A stretch of 64,000 nucleotides of DNA from Orobanche coerulescens (GCA_033398695.1 CM065809.1:88207644-88271643); one strand, 5' to 3'. Counted from the stretch's first letter, positions 34,651 through 46,304 are shown. A program made the numbers and translations. Notes: generated by a model from the sequence alone, not told the origin.

Positions 34651-34664
34651 TAATTAGCAAAAAT

Positions 34665-35040
34665 GATTTTGCATCACCAGGGGTTCGAACCCTGGTGGTC
34701 CAGGCCAGCGGCCTTGCTACTTACCAAGTGCGCTGCAATTTTGTTTTGGAATTATTCTCACGGATGTTTTATTAAAGGCAGGAAATCTGTTTTAATATTG
34801 CAAAATTAATTCCGCAAAACACGGGATTCGAACCCGAGTCCATTGCCTTAAAATCCGGCGATTTTCCATCTCTACTGAATCGCTTTTGGTAATTTCAAAA
34901 GTAATCCTTTATTATAAGCCCTTTAATATAAAAGTAAATTTGGAAATAATAGTTGCAAAATGTTGCAACCGCAATCACGTTTCGAACCCGGCAAACCTGC
35001 CCAAATCGCTACTGGCACCATCTCGCCAGAGTCCGCTTTT
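34665..35040 (-). repeat. Three tRNA-like segments, antisense, in the CopF leader
   Basis: T-arm-like GTTCGAA words at 34675-34698 (CCAGGGTTCGAACCCCTGG on the minus strand, a perfect 5-bp stem with 7-base loop), 34821-34836 and 34978-34991. Each is followed on the plus strand by a D-arm-like segment; the third gives TGGCGAGATGG on the minus strand. They resemble decayed tRNA or SINE heads. None folds as a full tRNA by eye. Confidence 0.55.
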
Positions 35041-36088
35041 GTTCATGTGATGACTCAAATTTTAATTATTGTCCGATTGTCAGATAAATTGATTATTTAG
35101 TATATTACATGCTTTATTAATTATTTGATAATTATTTATGGTATGTGTGTGGTGTATGGCATGACCATAAATTGACCAATGTGATTGGATAATTTAATTT
35201 CTTATGGGTTGGTTTTACGGCCTGCGTGTCGCTTAATTATAATTGGTTTTACGGCTCATGAGTCGTCTATTTAAATTATTTATTATTTTACGGCTGCGTG
35301 TCGCTTGCACTTCTTGTAATTTAATTTATTAGTGTAGTATTAAATTTCATTAATGTAATGAAGACAAGAAGGACGAGAAAGACGGACTCGAGGAGCAAAT
35401 TGATCGCGTATGACGTTCCAAGGAGTTGGAAGATCAATGAAGACCATATTTAACCCTTTAGATGACCTTTGTGATTTTCATGTTGGCTCATGAAAATCAC
35501 GTTAGATTATGGTCATGCTATACACGGTCTATGCTTTATTGTCATGTGATGCGATGTATGTTTAAATTTATGCATGTATGTGATGCTATGTATGTTTAGA
35601 TGTATGTTAGCAAACATAGACATTAACATAGGATAAAAATCCCTTGTTAAAATTTTAATGCCGTTCATTTGAAAAACACCTATCAAGACTTCGATCATCA
35701 TGAGTGGGTCATGCCAAAGCTGGGCACTCGGATTATCTTAGTAAGGTAGGATAGGTAATGGTGATACCTATACGTTTAATGAATTTGGAAATCAAAATAG
35801 TTTTGAACCTTAAGGCATAAGATGGGATTATAACATGCTTGGGCATACGATGCCAAATCCCATGACATAATCTAAGAGTTACATATGATGTAATCGATAA
35901 AGAGTTATCCACCTAAAGTAGTTCAATTCTAGGCGTCATGCCAAAGCTGAGTTTAGGATTGTGCGAAATGGGATCTTAGCCCACTAAAATTACAAATGTT
36001 GTAAATTGAGGGTACTTTGTTTTAGTGGGAGTATTTTTCGAGAAATAAAATAATGTGACTAAATATTTTGCATATTGAATTTTGTAGA
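35041..36088 (+). other. CopF leader, remainder
   Basis: AT-rich non-coding sequence with repeated short words: a TTTTACGGCTxxxGTGTCG group (35212-35310), ATGTATG-rich stretch (35545-35610) and two CATGCCAAAGCTG boxes (35709 and 35938). No gene seen. Confidence 0.6.
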
Positions 36089-36910
36089 ATGGCATCAAAC
36101 AACACATCCACCATTTCATCGCGATCCGTCCTGAGAAGGACAAGTTGAAAGAAAATGGCAAAGAACTATCTGGATTGGATCCGAGCGAGAATAGTTCTCA
36201 AGCAAGCAAGAAAGTCAGTATGTTCTTGAGGAAGAAATTCCCGATGAGCCACCGACAATGCAAATAAAGCAACAAAAGACAAATGGAAGAAACATTGTGA
36301 TGATTCCATTGATGTCGGTTGTCTTATGTTGGCCACCATTTGTCCGTAACTTGTAAGAACTGAGGAAATGGAAGCTTATGAGCTAAATGCTCACCTCAAG
36401 GAAACTTTCTCGAAACATGCTAGGCAAGTGAGGTATGAGACCTTTCAAGACTTGTATGCTTGCTAGATTGTTGAGGGGACATCTGTCTGAGCTAACGTTA
36501 TCATGATGTAATGATATATTGATCATCTTGATAGACTTGGTTTTCCTCTTTCTAAGGTTCACTCCACGGTTGTGATCCTACTCTCATTGCCCGAAAGTTT
36601 CGGTCAGTTCATTATGAACTATAATATGAATGAGATGGAGAAGTCCATTCCGAGCCGCATGGGATGCTTAAAACGGCCGAAAGAATATTAAGAAGAAACC
36701 AAACCATGTGTTGATGGTCGCAAAGGGAAATCCTTTAAGAACAAAGGCAAGGGCAAGGGTAAGGCAAAAGTTGCCAAATCTAAAGACCCTACTAGGCCGG
36801 GTTTCAAGGCTAAAGCTCCCAAAGATGGAAATTGCCATCATTGCAATAAACCAGGACATTGGAAAAGAAATTGCAAGATTTACTTGGAAGAGCTAAAGCG
36901 TACCAAGGGC
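36089..36910 (+). pseudogene. gag: CopF gag, heavily frameshifted
   Basis: ATG 36089 opens MASNNTST then breaks. NYLDWIRARIVLKQ marks the gag N-terminal domain. The zinc knuckle CHHCNKPGHWKRNC is intact at 36833-36874, followed by the usual YLEELKRTKG. Confidence 0.75.
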
Positions 36911-36949
36911 GGTGAGACCGCCACAGTATATTTGTTATAGAAGTTAACT

Positions 36950-38220
36950 TATCTACCTCTAACTCCTGGGTATTAGATACTGGATGTGGATCTCACATTT
37001 GTACAAATGTGCAGGGGTTGAGAAGCAGAGAGAATCAAGAAAGGGGAAGTAGATCTAAGAGTCGGCAATGGAGCAAGAGTTGCCGCACTAGCCGTAGGAA
37101 CTTATGATCTAGTTTTGCCCAATGGGCTTTTGTTAGTTTTGAACAATTGCTATTATGTTCCCGCTATGAATAGGAATATTATTTCGCTTTCTACATTAGA
37201 TTGTGAAGGTTACGCTTTTCTTATTAAGAATAAGATCATTCGTATTTTCTTTGATGACTTGCTTTATGGTACCGCAGTTATATAATCGCCTTTACAATAT
37301 TGATCTAGATGAGTCCGACACTTTGAAGTCTATAACATTGCATCCAAGAAACCTAAGCTCAATGATTCTAATCCGACTTACTTATGGCATTGTCGACTTG
37401 GTCACATAAACGAACGCATTTCTAAACTCCATAATGATGGACTTTTAGACTCTTTTGACTATGAATCATATGGGACATGCGAATCTTGTTTATTGGGCAA
37501 GATGACGAAGAATCCTTTCACCGGTCATGGAGAAAGGGCTAGTGATCTATTAGGCCTAATACATACCGATGTGTGCGGACCTCTTAGCACTCATGCCGAG
37601 GCGGATACCAATACTTCATTACATTCACCGATGATTTTAGCCGATATGGATATGTTTATCTTATGAAGTATAAACATGAATCTTTGAAATGTTCAAAATA
37701 TTCCGTAATGAAGTACGTAATCAACTTGGCAAGACAATTAAAGCCCTTCGATCAGATCGAGGTGGGGAATACTTGAGCCAAGAATTCAATGATCATCTTA
37801 GGAGTTGTGGAATTGTTTCGCAACTTACTCCTCCGAAGCACACCTCAAAGATAACGGAGTGTCCGAGAGGAGGAATCGAACTTTATTAGATATGGTTCGA
37901 TCCATGATGAGTCAATGCATCTTCCATTATCATTTTGGGGCCACGCCTTAGAAACAAAGCATTCACCCTTAACCGTGTTCCATCTAAAGCGCTTGAAAAG
38001 ACACCATTTGAGAAATGGACTGGTAAAAGACCAAACTTGTCTTTTCTAAAGATGCGGGGTTGCGAAGCGCTCGTAGAAGGCGCCAAGTGTTTGACAACCG
38101 GGCCAGATTCGAAAGATGTTTATTTGTGGGATATCCTAAGGAAACTAAAGGATATTACTTTTACAAGCCCGCAGAGAACAAAGTGTTTGTTGCTCGAAAT
38201 CAGTATTCTTAGAAAGGGAA
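36950..38220 (+). pseudogene. pol: CopF protease and integrase, frameshifted
   Basis: Protease WVLDTGCGSHIC with Asp-Thr-Gly at 36976-36984. Pre-integrase zinc region WHCRLGHI ... CESCLLGKMTKNPF at 37384-37518. The core starts HTDVCGPL near 37562 and continues with RSDRGGEYLSQEF in 37755-37790; the Glu region follows as a shifted VSERRNRT-like stretch. The integrase tail (YFYKPAENKVFV-like) ends near 38200. Confidence 0.78.
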
Positions 38221-38434
38221 TTTATTTCCAAAAGAGACAGTGGGAGAAGATTAATTCTCGAGGAAAATCGAGAACCACAGGAAGACATCGCTTCACCGAT
38301 GGAAACCGAACAAGCTCAACAAACAGTTGAAGAGCCCATTCAAAGTACACAAGTCCCACACAGATCTGATAGGATGCGACATGAACCTGAGAGATATGGT
38401 TATCTCGTAACGGAGGATGATGATGCATCGCTCA

Positions 38435-39960
38435 TAGATGATGAGCCTAGTACCTATACGTGAGCCGCCTGTGACCGTAGTCCGAGGAATGGCTAGAAGC
38501 CATGAAGTCGAGATGCAATCCATGTATGACAATCAAGTTTGGAACTTGATAGATCCACTGAGGGTGTTAAAACCATTGGGTGCAAATGGGTCTATAAAAA
38601 GAAGAAAGACATGGATGATAATGCAAGCCTATAAAGCTAGACTAGTGGCAAAAGGTTATATGCATTCATGGTGTTGACTATGATGAGACCTTTTCGCCAA
38701 GAGTCATGCTTAAATCAATTAGAATTTTATTTGCCATTGCCGCATACTATGATTATGAAATATGGCAAATGGATGTCAAAACAAGATTCCTTAATGGAAA
38801 CTTACTCGAGGATGTGTATATGACACAACCTCGAAGGTTTTGTTCATCCGTAAAATTCTAAAAAGGTTTGCAAGCTTCAAAGATCCATTTATGGGTTGAA
38901 GCAGCTTCTGAGAGCTGGAATCTTCGTTTTGATGAAATCACAAAGAGTTTGGGTTCATTCAAATGAAGATGAACCTTGTGTGTACAAGAAGGTTAGTGGG
39001 AGAATAGTTGTTTTCTTAGTCTTATATGTAGATGACATATTACTCATTGGAAATGACATTCCCACCTTGCATACCAAGACTTGGTTGGGAAGTTGTTTCT
39101 CAATGAAAGACTTAGGAGAAGCCGCTTATATTCTTGGGATAAAGATCTATAGAGATAGATCAAAGAGATTGATTGGTCCGAGTCAAAGTACATACATTAA
39201 TAAAATATTGAAGAGGTTCAATATGCAAGACTCCAAGAGAGGACTCTTGCCAATGTCACATGGCATTCATCCGAGTGAGACTCGAGTCCTAAGGCTCCTG
39301 ATGAGCGAGCACGTATGAGCAAGATACCATACGCATCGGCTATTGGATCGATCATGTATGCCATGATTTGTACTCGACCAGATGTATCGTTTGCTCTTAG
39401 TATGACAAGTCGATACCAATCGAATCCAGGTGAAAGTCATCGATAAAGAAAGGAAAACCATCCTAAAGTACTTGAGAAGAACCAAGGATGATTTCCTAGT
39501 TTATGGAGGGTGGGAAACGAGTCGGGTAAGAGGTTACGCCGATGCAAGTTTCAAACCGACAGAGACGATTTCAAATCGCAAACCGGTTATGTGTTTGTAT
39601 TGAATGGAGGTGCCGTGAGTTGGAAGAGTTCCAAGCAAAGCACGGTTGCCGATTCTGCTACGTAAGAGGCACCGGCAAGACGGATGCGCTAAGGAAGTCG
39701 TATGGATCAAGAAGTTCGTTACCCAACTAGGAGTGGTGCCAACCATCCAGGGTCCCATAAGCCTTTATTGTGAAAATAATGGTGCTATTGCACAAGCTAA
39801 AGAGCCTAGGTCCCATCATAATTCCAAACATATACTCAGAAAATATCACCTAGTCAGAGAGATCGTCAGACGAGGAGATATTACAATATGCAAAGTAGCA
39901 ACAGAAGAGAATGTTGCATCCACTTACCAAGCCTCTCTCACAAGGAAAGCATGTTGAGCA
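38435..39960 (+). pseudogene. pol: CopF reverse transcriptase and RNase H, frameshifted
   Basis: RT start VWNLIDPL and YKARLVAKGY (38540-38660). TAFLNG-like and YGLKQ segments lie in other frames. Active-site YVDD at 39025-39036, then SMKDLGEAAYILGIKIYRD. RNase H contains [23 protein letters not shown] and [11 protein letters not shown] in different frames, and SLYCENNGAIAQAKEPRSH to 39960. A segment after VADSAT looks scrambled or deleted. Confidence 0.8.
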
Positions 39961-40003
39961 TGCTAGAGCGATAGACTAAAAGTCATGTATGAATGGTCCT
40001 AGT

Positions 40004-40016
40004 GCAAGTGGGAGAT
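40004..40016 (+). promoter_or_regulatory. CopF polypurine tract
   Basis: CAAGTGGGAGAT directly before the 3' LTR start TGTTGGG at 40017; the same tract as in CopB. Confidence 0.85.
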
Positions 40017-41485
40017 TGTTGGGAATAGTGCCTCAGACATTCGATGTGCCTAGATTTGTAATTGTCACATTTAAATAAAGTTATTTGATATCATTTATTT
40101 CGTTGATTATTATAATGTGTGCATGTTTTAATATTATAATAATCGAATAATAGTTATTCACGAATAATAAGATTATTCAAATGTCCCCGGTAAAATCGCG
40201 TTGAGTAGAGACTCAAGTGATTAATATACTAGTATAAGTTTGATTGATAATCATCGGATGATTATGCGTATGGTGGATCAATCTTATGGGTATTGGTTGA
40301 GAACTAATATCGACCGACCCGCATTGAGATCACCGCATGGAAATGTCATAAGTGAATCTCAATACGGATGTCAATAAATCCTTGAACCCGAGATTATCAT
40401 AGAGTCCAACATGATAATCATATGCCTTGACGTAATCCAACGTCATCTCAAACATGGTGATCATAAAGGTTAGCGATCGGGATTAGTGGGAGTCATGTAG
40501 AGGGCAATGAATAATCAAGATGGGGATTTGTCCTCTCTTAAGTGAGAGAGATATTCACGGGCCCTCGATAAGTAGGATCAAGGAAATGCATGGCCATGCT
40601 CAAATGAAGAGTCATTTGATTCAATCACTACTTAAGATCGAGAAAGCATTTGAACATAAATAAGTATGACACTCCATGACTTAGTTCAAATATGATATCG
40701 CGTGACAAAGGGATTTGACACGTTAAAAGGTTTAATGGACTATTAACTTATATTATTTGGGTAATCATAATGTCTTGCTAGAGGCCGCTTATGATTTATT
40801 ATTTAATAAGATATTAAATAATTGCCAACATAATATAAGCCTTTTGGGTCGCACATACGACAATTATAGACAAGTAGGAATAAATATCAATCGGGAATAA
40901 TAAATATAATATCGATATTATATTTATAAGGAGATTAAATAATAAGTAATATATATAATATTGGATATTATATATATTGTATTATTTAATAAGTTGAGGG
41001 GCAACTAAGCAAATACTAGATTATTGAATCTAGGGTTTACTTAGTATAAATATAAGGTCTTGGACAAGGAGTTGTAATTAGAAAACAAGACCTAAAATCG
41101 GCCCTTCAAGGAGAAGAATAATCGGCCATCTACATTATACTGTAGGAGAACGGAGTCGGTCGTTCCTCTTCCCTTAGTTGATCTTGATCAATAGTACAAT
41201 CCTTCTAGTAAGGAATTTGTGTTGTACTATTTATCAATATTATTCGTAAGGATCTAGCAATCCGGCTTGTGGAATTGTTCGTGTGTGGATCACCAAAAGA
41301 GGAAGGAGATATTCATCTACTTCTAGTCCGGATCTAGAATTGTTCAATCGGATTAAGGTAATTCGATTAACTCTTTAATTAAACAATTAAATTACTGCAT
41401 GCGATCCTAAATTGGGTTTTCACTTTTATTGTTCCGCTGCGTTTTTACTCCGATTATTTTGTATTCGATACATAGAAACTCAACA
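40017..41485 (+). repeat. CopF 3' LTR
   Basis: Matches 32917-34386. TATA at 41045-41054. It ends GAAACTCAACA and is followed by GAAGG (41486-41490). Confidence 0.94.
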
Positions 41486-41490
41486 GAAGG

Positions 41491-41803
41491 TTCCTGCCAC
41501 CTACCAAGCATTACGTACATAACCTTACAGGCATAACGTACGTAATACTCAACCCATAACGTACGTAAGTCTACCCATATAGCGTACGTTAAGGCTAGTG
41601 TACTTAGCCAAAAATCCAAACTCTCCAACCAACATTCAAACGACGAAACTAACCCGACGACAAGTAAAATATTTCGATCCCGAAATATTCCAATACAATA
41701 TACATTGTATCTGTCCAAAACAACAACACTTGTACAATTCCAAATGAATATGTACAACTCAACAGTAACACGAAAAAAAAAAAAATTATCCCCGGATATT
41801 ACA
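41491..41803 (-). repeat. TrgE 5' LTR, part 2
   Basis: Continues the TrgE LTR after CopF and ends ATCCCCGGATATTACA, i.e. TGTAATATCCGGGG at the LTR start on the minus strand. Followed by TCATA (41804-41808). A poly-A/T run near 41773-41785 matches that at 26829-26842. Confidence 0.92.
41511..41591 (-). promoter_or_regulatory. TrgE 5' LTR dyad array, quartet 1
   Basis: Sites start at 41511, 41534, 41557 and 41580, exactly 23 bp apart: TTACGTACATAA, TAACGTACGTAA twice, TAGCGTACGTTA. CopF lies between this quartet and the other two. Confidence 0.82.
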
Positions 41804-41808
41804 TCATA

Positions 41809-43063
41809 ATCGTATGAACATGATATTCATGGAGGTAACATGAATTATCACGGAAGATTTCATTGTTTTGATCATGATGAGAATAGTTTACTGCCCAGCA
41901 GTAAACTGCCATGCATAGATAGCGCACGCTAAGCTATGAAGATTAACGTGCGCTATCGAGCACGAGTTAGCGTACGCTACGTTTGGTACGTAACGTACGC
42001 TAAGACATCAGACGAGTCAGTCGACTGATCAGTGAAGTACTGACCATGCATAGTTAGCGTATGCTAGGCTTTGTTGTTTGCGTGCGCTATCGAGCAGACT
42101 TAACGCACGCTACACAGAGTACTTAGCGTGCGCTAAGCAGTTCAGGAATAATTACATTTTATGAACTTTTGGCCGTAAATCGAATTGTTAAACATTCGTA
42201 CGACGTGAGATAAATCATATATCATTTCTTTTGTTAAGGTTTGATCTTGTTGCGTGATTGATTGAGGAGGACGACCTTCGAGTGTTCGTTTTCGTGGAAG
42301 TATTGTTCTTGTCTTCAAATCGAGGCAAGTACCTTAATTGTTTTATGTATTGTTGTTATACATATTGTCGTGCATGTATGTCGTTATTGTATGTCCACCT
42401 CGTGTTGGTCCGACGAGATCATCGTGGGATCTATGCTAGCGTGCGCTGGATCATCGGACGGGTTTTTCCACCACGGGTTGGTCTGACGGGATCATCGTGG
42501 GTTCTAGGCAGTGAACGCTGGATCGACGGAATTACTATGTGTATGTTATGATATCATGTTGTGATTATCAGTTGTGTATGTCATTTATGAGTTTCTCGTA
42601 GGAGAAGACTCATTGGTATTTTGTCGTTTACGTTATTATTCTTCGTGAGATATGAATAATATGTTGTGGTACTTGTACAAGCATCGTTGTGCTAACCCCT
42701 TCGGGGGTGAACATTTTGTTTATGTTCAGGATCCAGGAGAGCGGGAAAACAACCACTGGAGCTGCATGACGACGAGGGTGCAGAGTGATGTTTTGTCCGG
42801 GTTCATTTGTCTGTTGTTTATTGGTTATTTCAATAAGTACTCGAGTACGAAGTCATTTATGCTGAATTTGAATTTGGTGATGTATTATTAAGTTCCTGCT
42901 GAACAACTGTACTTTCAGTATTTGGTCAGAACCGTTGTATCTTAATTCCGTTATTTCCATTCGTTAGTACCTTTTAATGTCTGTTCAATTCTTCAGCCTT
43001 GTAAATCCTTATGTAAAGGATTTACGGCGCTGTAATATTCCTGAATATATCGGGGGTGTTACA
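41809..43063 (+). repeat. TekD 3' LTR, part 2
   Basis: Continues from 22957 (ATTCATA | ATCGTATG), matching 15693-16936. It contains the downstream dyad array 41920-42135 and ends GGGGGTGTTACA at 43063, then TSD ATGAT. Confidence 0.93.
41920..42135 (+). promoter_or_regulatory. TekD 3' LTR downstream dyad array (4+4)
   Basis: Counterpart of 15798-16013. The last four sites are better preserved here (for example TAACGCACGCTA and TAGCGTGCGCTA near 42100-42135), which confirms eight sites in two quartets. Confidence 0.75.
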
Positions 43064-43981
43064 ATGATGGCCCAGATGACTCAGATGACGCGGATGATGG
43101 AGACCATGCAGACCTCGATGGTTCGTGGCCCACCGCAGCAGGGATTCCAGGTGCCGTTTCATGGACAGACTAGAGGAGTGAGTCAGATTGTTGGCGATAT
43201 CTCTCGTCAGAGGCCGCCTAACTTTGAGGGTTCATCGGAACCAGCTGATATTGTTCATTGGCTTGAGCATTTTGATACACTATTCGACATGATTCAGTGT
43301 CCGGAAGAGAGTAAAGTGGCAATAGCAGCTTACTACTTGAGTAAGGGTGCTTATTCTTGGTGGCTTTCTGTGAAACCCACCGATCGTGATTGTGTTTGGA
43401 GCGAGTTCAAGACCCTCATGATAGAGAGGTATTATCCGGCTCCACTTCGTGAAGCCAAGTTATCAGAGGTTTTAAATCCCGAACCCATCGAGGATGAGGG
43501 TGTTATTGTCATTGCTGAGAAGTTTCAGGGACTTCTTCAGTTTGCTTCGTCTGTTATCCGTACTGAGGCGGATAAGATCAAGTATTTTAACAAGAGGCTA
43601 AATCCGCAGTTGAGGATGCAGTTGTTCAATCACAATTGTAATTCGCTTAGTGAGTTCATCGAGAAGGATCTTGGAGCAGATCTTTTGATTAGGGAGCTTG
43701 CTCGGAAGCACCGTTCAGTTTCTTCCGGTGGGAGGACTAGGATGCCGGTTCGTTCTGAGGGACATCGGGCTCCGACGACCAAGAGGTCGTTTTTTAGTCG
43801 TCTTCATGCTGAGAAAGCATCTTCATCTCAGACGATGAGATCGACTGTTGTTTGCTTTAACTGTGATACAATAGGACATCGTAGTACCCGGTGCTCGATG
43901 CAGGCCGTTGTATGTTTTCTGTATGGGAGGCAGGGACACCTTCAGAAATACTGCAGGAGTTCTAGTGCCAGTAGATCTTGA
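43064..43981 (+). pseudogene. gag: TrgC gag, 3' part
   Basis: In frame with 14344-14570 once TekD is removed. Met-Thr-Gln repeat, then the capsid domain (PADIVHWLEHFDTLFDM, CPEESKVAIAAYYLS, KGAYSWW), as in TrgE. The first zinc knuckle CFNCDTIGHRSTRC is intact. The second reads CFLYGRQGHLQKYC, with its second Cys changed to Tyr. It ends at a stop at 43979-43981. Apart from the TekD split the frame is fully open, unusual for so old an element. Confidence 0.87.
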
Positions 43982-44360
43982 GAGAGCTCATAAACCTCGA
44001 GAGATTTTGTTACTCCATCCCGTGCATCATCCAAGGGGTCCTATCAGGCTTCGAGAGCCAGAGTTAAGGACATTCAGCACCGGTTTTGAACAAGTTAATT
44101 CTTGCTCAGTAATAGTATAATAATTCACTTAATTGTCGTTCATTCATTTGTATAATTCATTCATCATACATCAATCATGTTGAGACTTGTAGTTATCAAA
44201 CTAATCATTCAATTCACGAGGAACAGCGGTTCCAATCCCTTCATTTGAGCTATCACTCATTGCGTTATTAGTTCACCTCGGTGAGTCATTCTTGATCCTT
44301 GTCGGATTTCTAGTCATTTATCATTCATCATAGTCACTCTCGTTCTTGTGACCTTCCGGG
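43982..44360 (+). other. TrgC region after gag, non-coding
   Basis: The first 90 bases match the TrgE tail. From about 44070 to 44360 is a TCATTCATT-rich stretch not found in TrgE. It ends at the CopG insertion (TSD CCGGG 44356-44360). No gene. Confidence 0.65.
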
Positions 44361-45162
44361 TGTTAGGATTGTATACAGCAAAGCATACTTTATGCTTGTA
44401 TTACCTAATTTCCCTGTTACTACCTATGAGGATATTAATTACATTTAATCACATGTTTTGCATATTTATTCACGTTATGGTTATGCAAAAGAAATATCTA
44501 ATTATTTTATATTGTAGATAATGTGGTGTGTTGGTGTCACACGGAAGATCACATTATCGGTGCCTTATAAAATAATATAATAGTTCACAACCTATATAAT
44601 TATTAGATAAATTATATAAAAGCTTGTAGTGTATGCTTGAGAATAGTTGGTCTTGACTATTAGCATACATTAGCGTATTTGCATACGTTGAACTGGATCG
44701 AGGTGAGATAGTATCTTCTGTACTGATTGTAAGAAAAACGTAAATCTCGGATAATTATTATTTCTTAATTCTAAGTATATAATATTTAATTGTGTATTTA
44801 TAATAATTATTGCTTTGATTTACCATAGGTGAGAGTCAAAATAATCTACTCAATAAGCCTCGTATCTTGGGCAATAATATTGTTTATACGACAATTATTA
44901 TTATTACTAGAAATTGTGTCCCGACTCGTGCGGGTTGATGATGTCCCCTTGAGGAGCTCAATAATAATTATTATATTAAACCCTGTAGGTGGATTTAATT
45001 CCGATATAATAATAAGGTTCGAGTGGTACTACTCTTGGATAAGATATTAATTAATTAAAGCTGTCAGTAGCTTATAATTAATTAATGGACATTCGATATC
45101 TTAAACACGGGAAATAATATATTTAATAAGGAGCCCATTTTCGTAATTTGGGATTTTGGTAG
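44361..45162 (+). repeat. CopG 5' LTR, part 1
   Basis: Starts TGTTAGGATTGTATACAGC. Broken by SoloH after GGTAG (45158-45162), with the LTR resuming at 47540. Confidence 0.93.
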
Positions 45163-46088
45163 TGTAACACCCCCGATATATTCTGGGATATACAGCGCCG
45201 TAAATCCTTTACATAAGGATTTACAAGGCTGAAGAATTTAACGGACATTAAAAGGTACTAACAAATGGAAATAACGGAATTAAGGTACAACAGTTCTTAC
45301 CAAATACTGAAAGTACAATTGTTCAACTGGAACTCAATAATACATCACCAAATTCAAATCCATCACAAATGACTTCGTACTCGAGTACTTATTGAAATAA
45401 CGAATAAACAATAGATAAATAAACCTGGCCGAAACATCACTCTGCACCCTCGTCGTCATGCAGCTCCAGTGGTTGTTTTCCTGCTCTCCTGGATCCTGAA
45501 CATAAACAAGATGTTCACCCCCGAAGGGGTTAGCACAACGATGCTAGTACAAGTACCACAACATATTATACATATCTCACGAAGAATAATAACGTAAACG
45601 ACAAAATACCAACGAGTCTTCTCCTACGAGAAACTCATAAACGACATACACAACTGATAATCACAACATGATATCATAACATACACATGGTAATTCCTTC
45701 GATCAAGCGTTCACTGCCTAGAACCCACGATGATCCCGTCAGACCAACCCGTGGTGGAAAAACCCGTCCGATGATCCAGCGCACGCTAGCATAGATCCCC
45801 CGATGATCCCGTCGGACCAACACGAGGTGGACATACAACAACGACATACATGCACGACAATATGTATAACAACAATACATAAAACAATTAAAGTACTTGC
45901 CTCGATTTGAAGACAATAACAACACTTCCACGAAAATGAACACTCGAAGGTCGTCGTCCTCAATCAATCACGTAACGAGACCAAACCTTAACAAAAGAAA
46001 TGATATAGGATTTATCTCATATCGTACGAATGTTTAACAATTCGATTCATGGCCAAAAGTTCATAAAATGTAATCTGCCTGAACTGCT

Positions 46089-46304
46089 TAGCGCACGCTA
46101 AGTACTCTGTGTAGCGTGCGTTAAGTCTGCTCGATAGCGCACGCAAACAACAAAGCCTAGCGTACGCTAACTATGCATGGTCAGTACTTCACTGATCAGT
46201 CGACTGACTCGTCTGATGGCCTAGCGTACGTTACGTACCAAACGTAGCGTACGCTAACTCGTGCTCGATAGCGCACGTTAATATTCATAGCATAGCGTGC
46301 GCTA
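46089..46304 (-). promoter_or_regulatory. SoloH downstream dyad array (4+4)
   Basis: Sites start at 46089, 46112, 46135, 46158 and 46222, 46245, 46269, 46293, so steps of 23-24 bp inside each quartet. Best-preserved copy of this array. Confidence 0.8.

Larger units (their letters stand above)
32917..41485 (+). mobile_element. CopF: complete Ty1/copia retrotransposon, non-functional
   Basis: An 8.6-kb element with 1470- and 1469-bp LTRs (TGTTGGG...CTCAACA), degraded iMet primer site, long leader, gag, protease, integrase, RT, RNase H and polypurine tract. TSD GAAGG. Every domain is recognisable but frames change often. Some breaks may be sequence errors, since the two LTRs also differ by many tiny indels. 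Confidence 0.94.
22958..41803 (-). mobile_element. TrgE: gag-only gypsy element with ~3.9-kb LTRs (contains CopF)
   Basis: LTRs 22958-26860 and 29348-32916 plus 41491-41803 flank a 2.5-kb interior that has primer site, gag, a ~1-kb non-coding tail and polypurine tract but no pol. TSD TCATA. It matches the TR-GAG type of non-autonomous plant elements. TrgC has the same gag-to-tail layout, so pol was absent in their common ancestor rather than lost twice. It would need RT and integrase from another element. Confidence 0.92.
14571..43063 (+). mobile_element. TekD: Ty3/gypsy Tekay-like chromovirus (contains TrgE and CopF)
   Basis: LTRs of about 2.37 kb begin TGTAATATCCGG and end GTGTTAC[A/G]. 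iMet primer site, gag, protease, RT, RNase H, integrase and a C-terminal chromodomain in gypsy order (integrase last), then a polypurine tract. TSD ATGAT at 14566-14570 and 43064-43068. Without its insertions it is about 9.6 kb. TrgE, with CopF inside it, sits in the 3' LTR. The pol frame is broken in many places. The chromodomain tail and polyprotein layout fit the Tekay (Del) clade. Confidence 0.93.
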
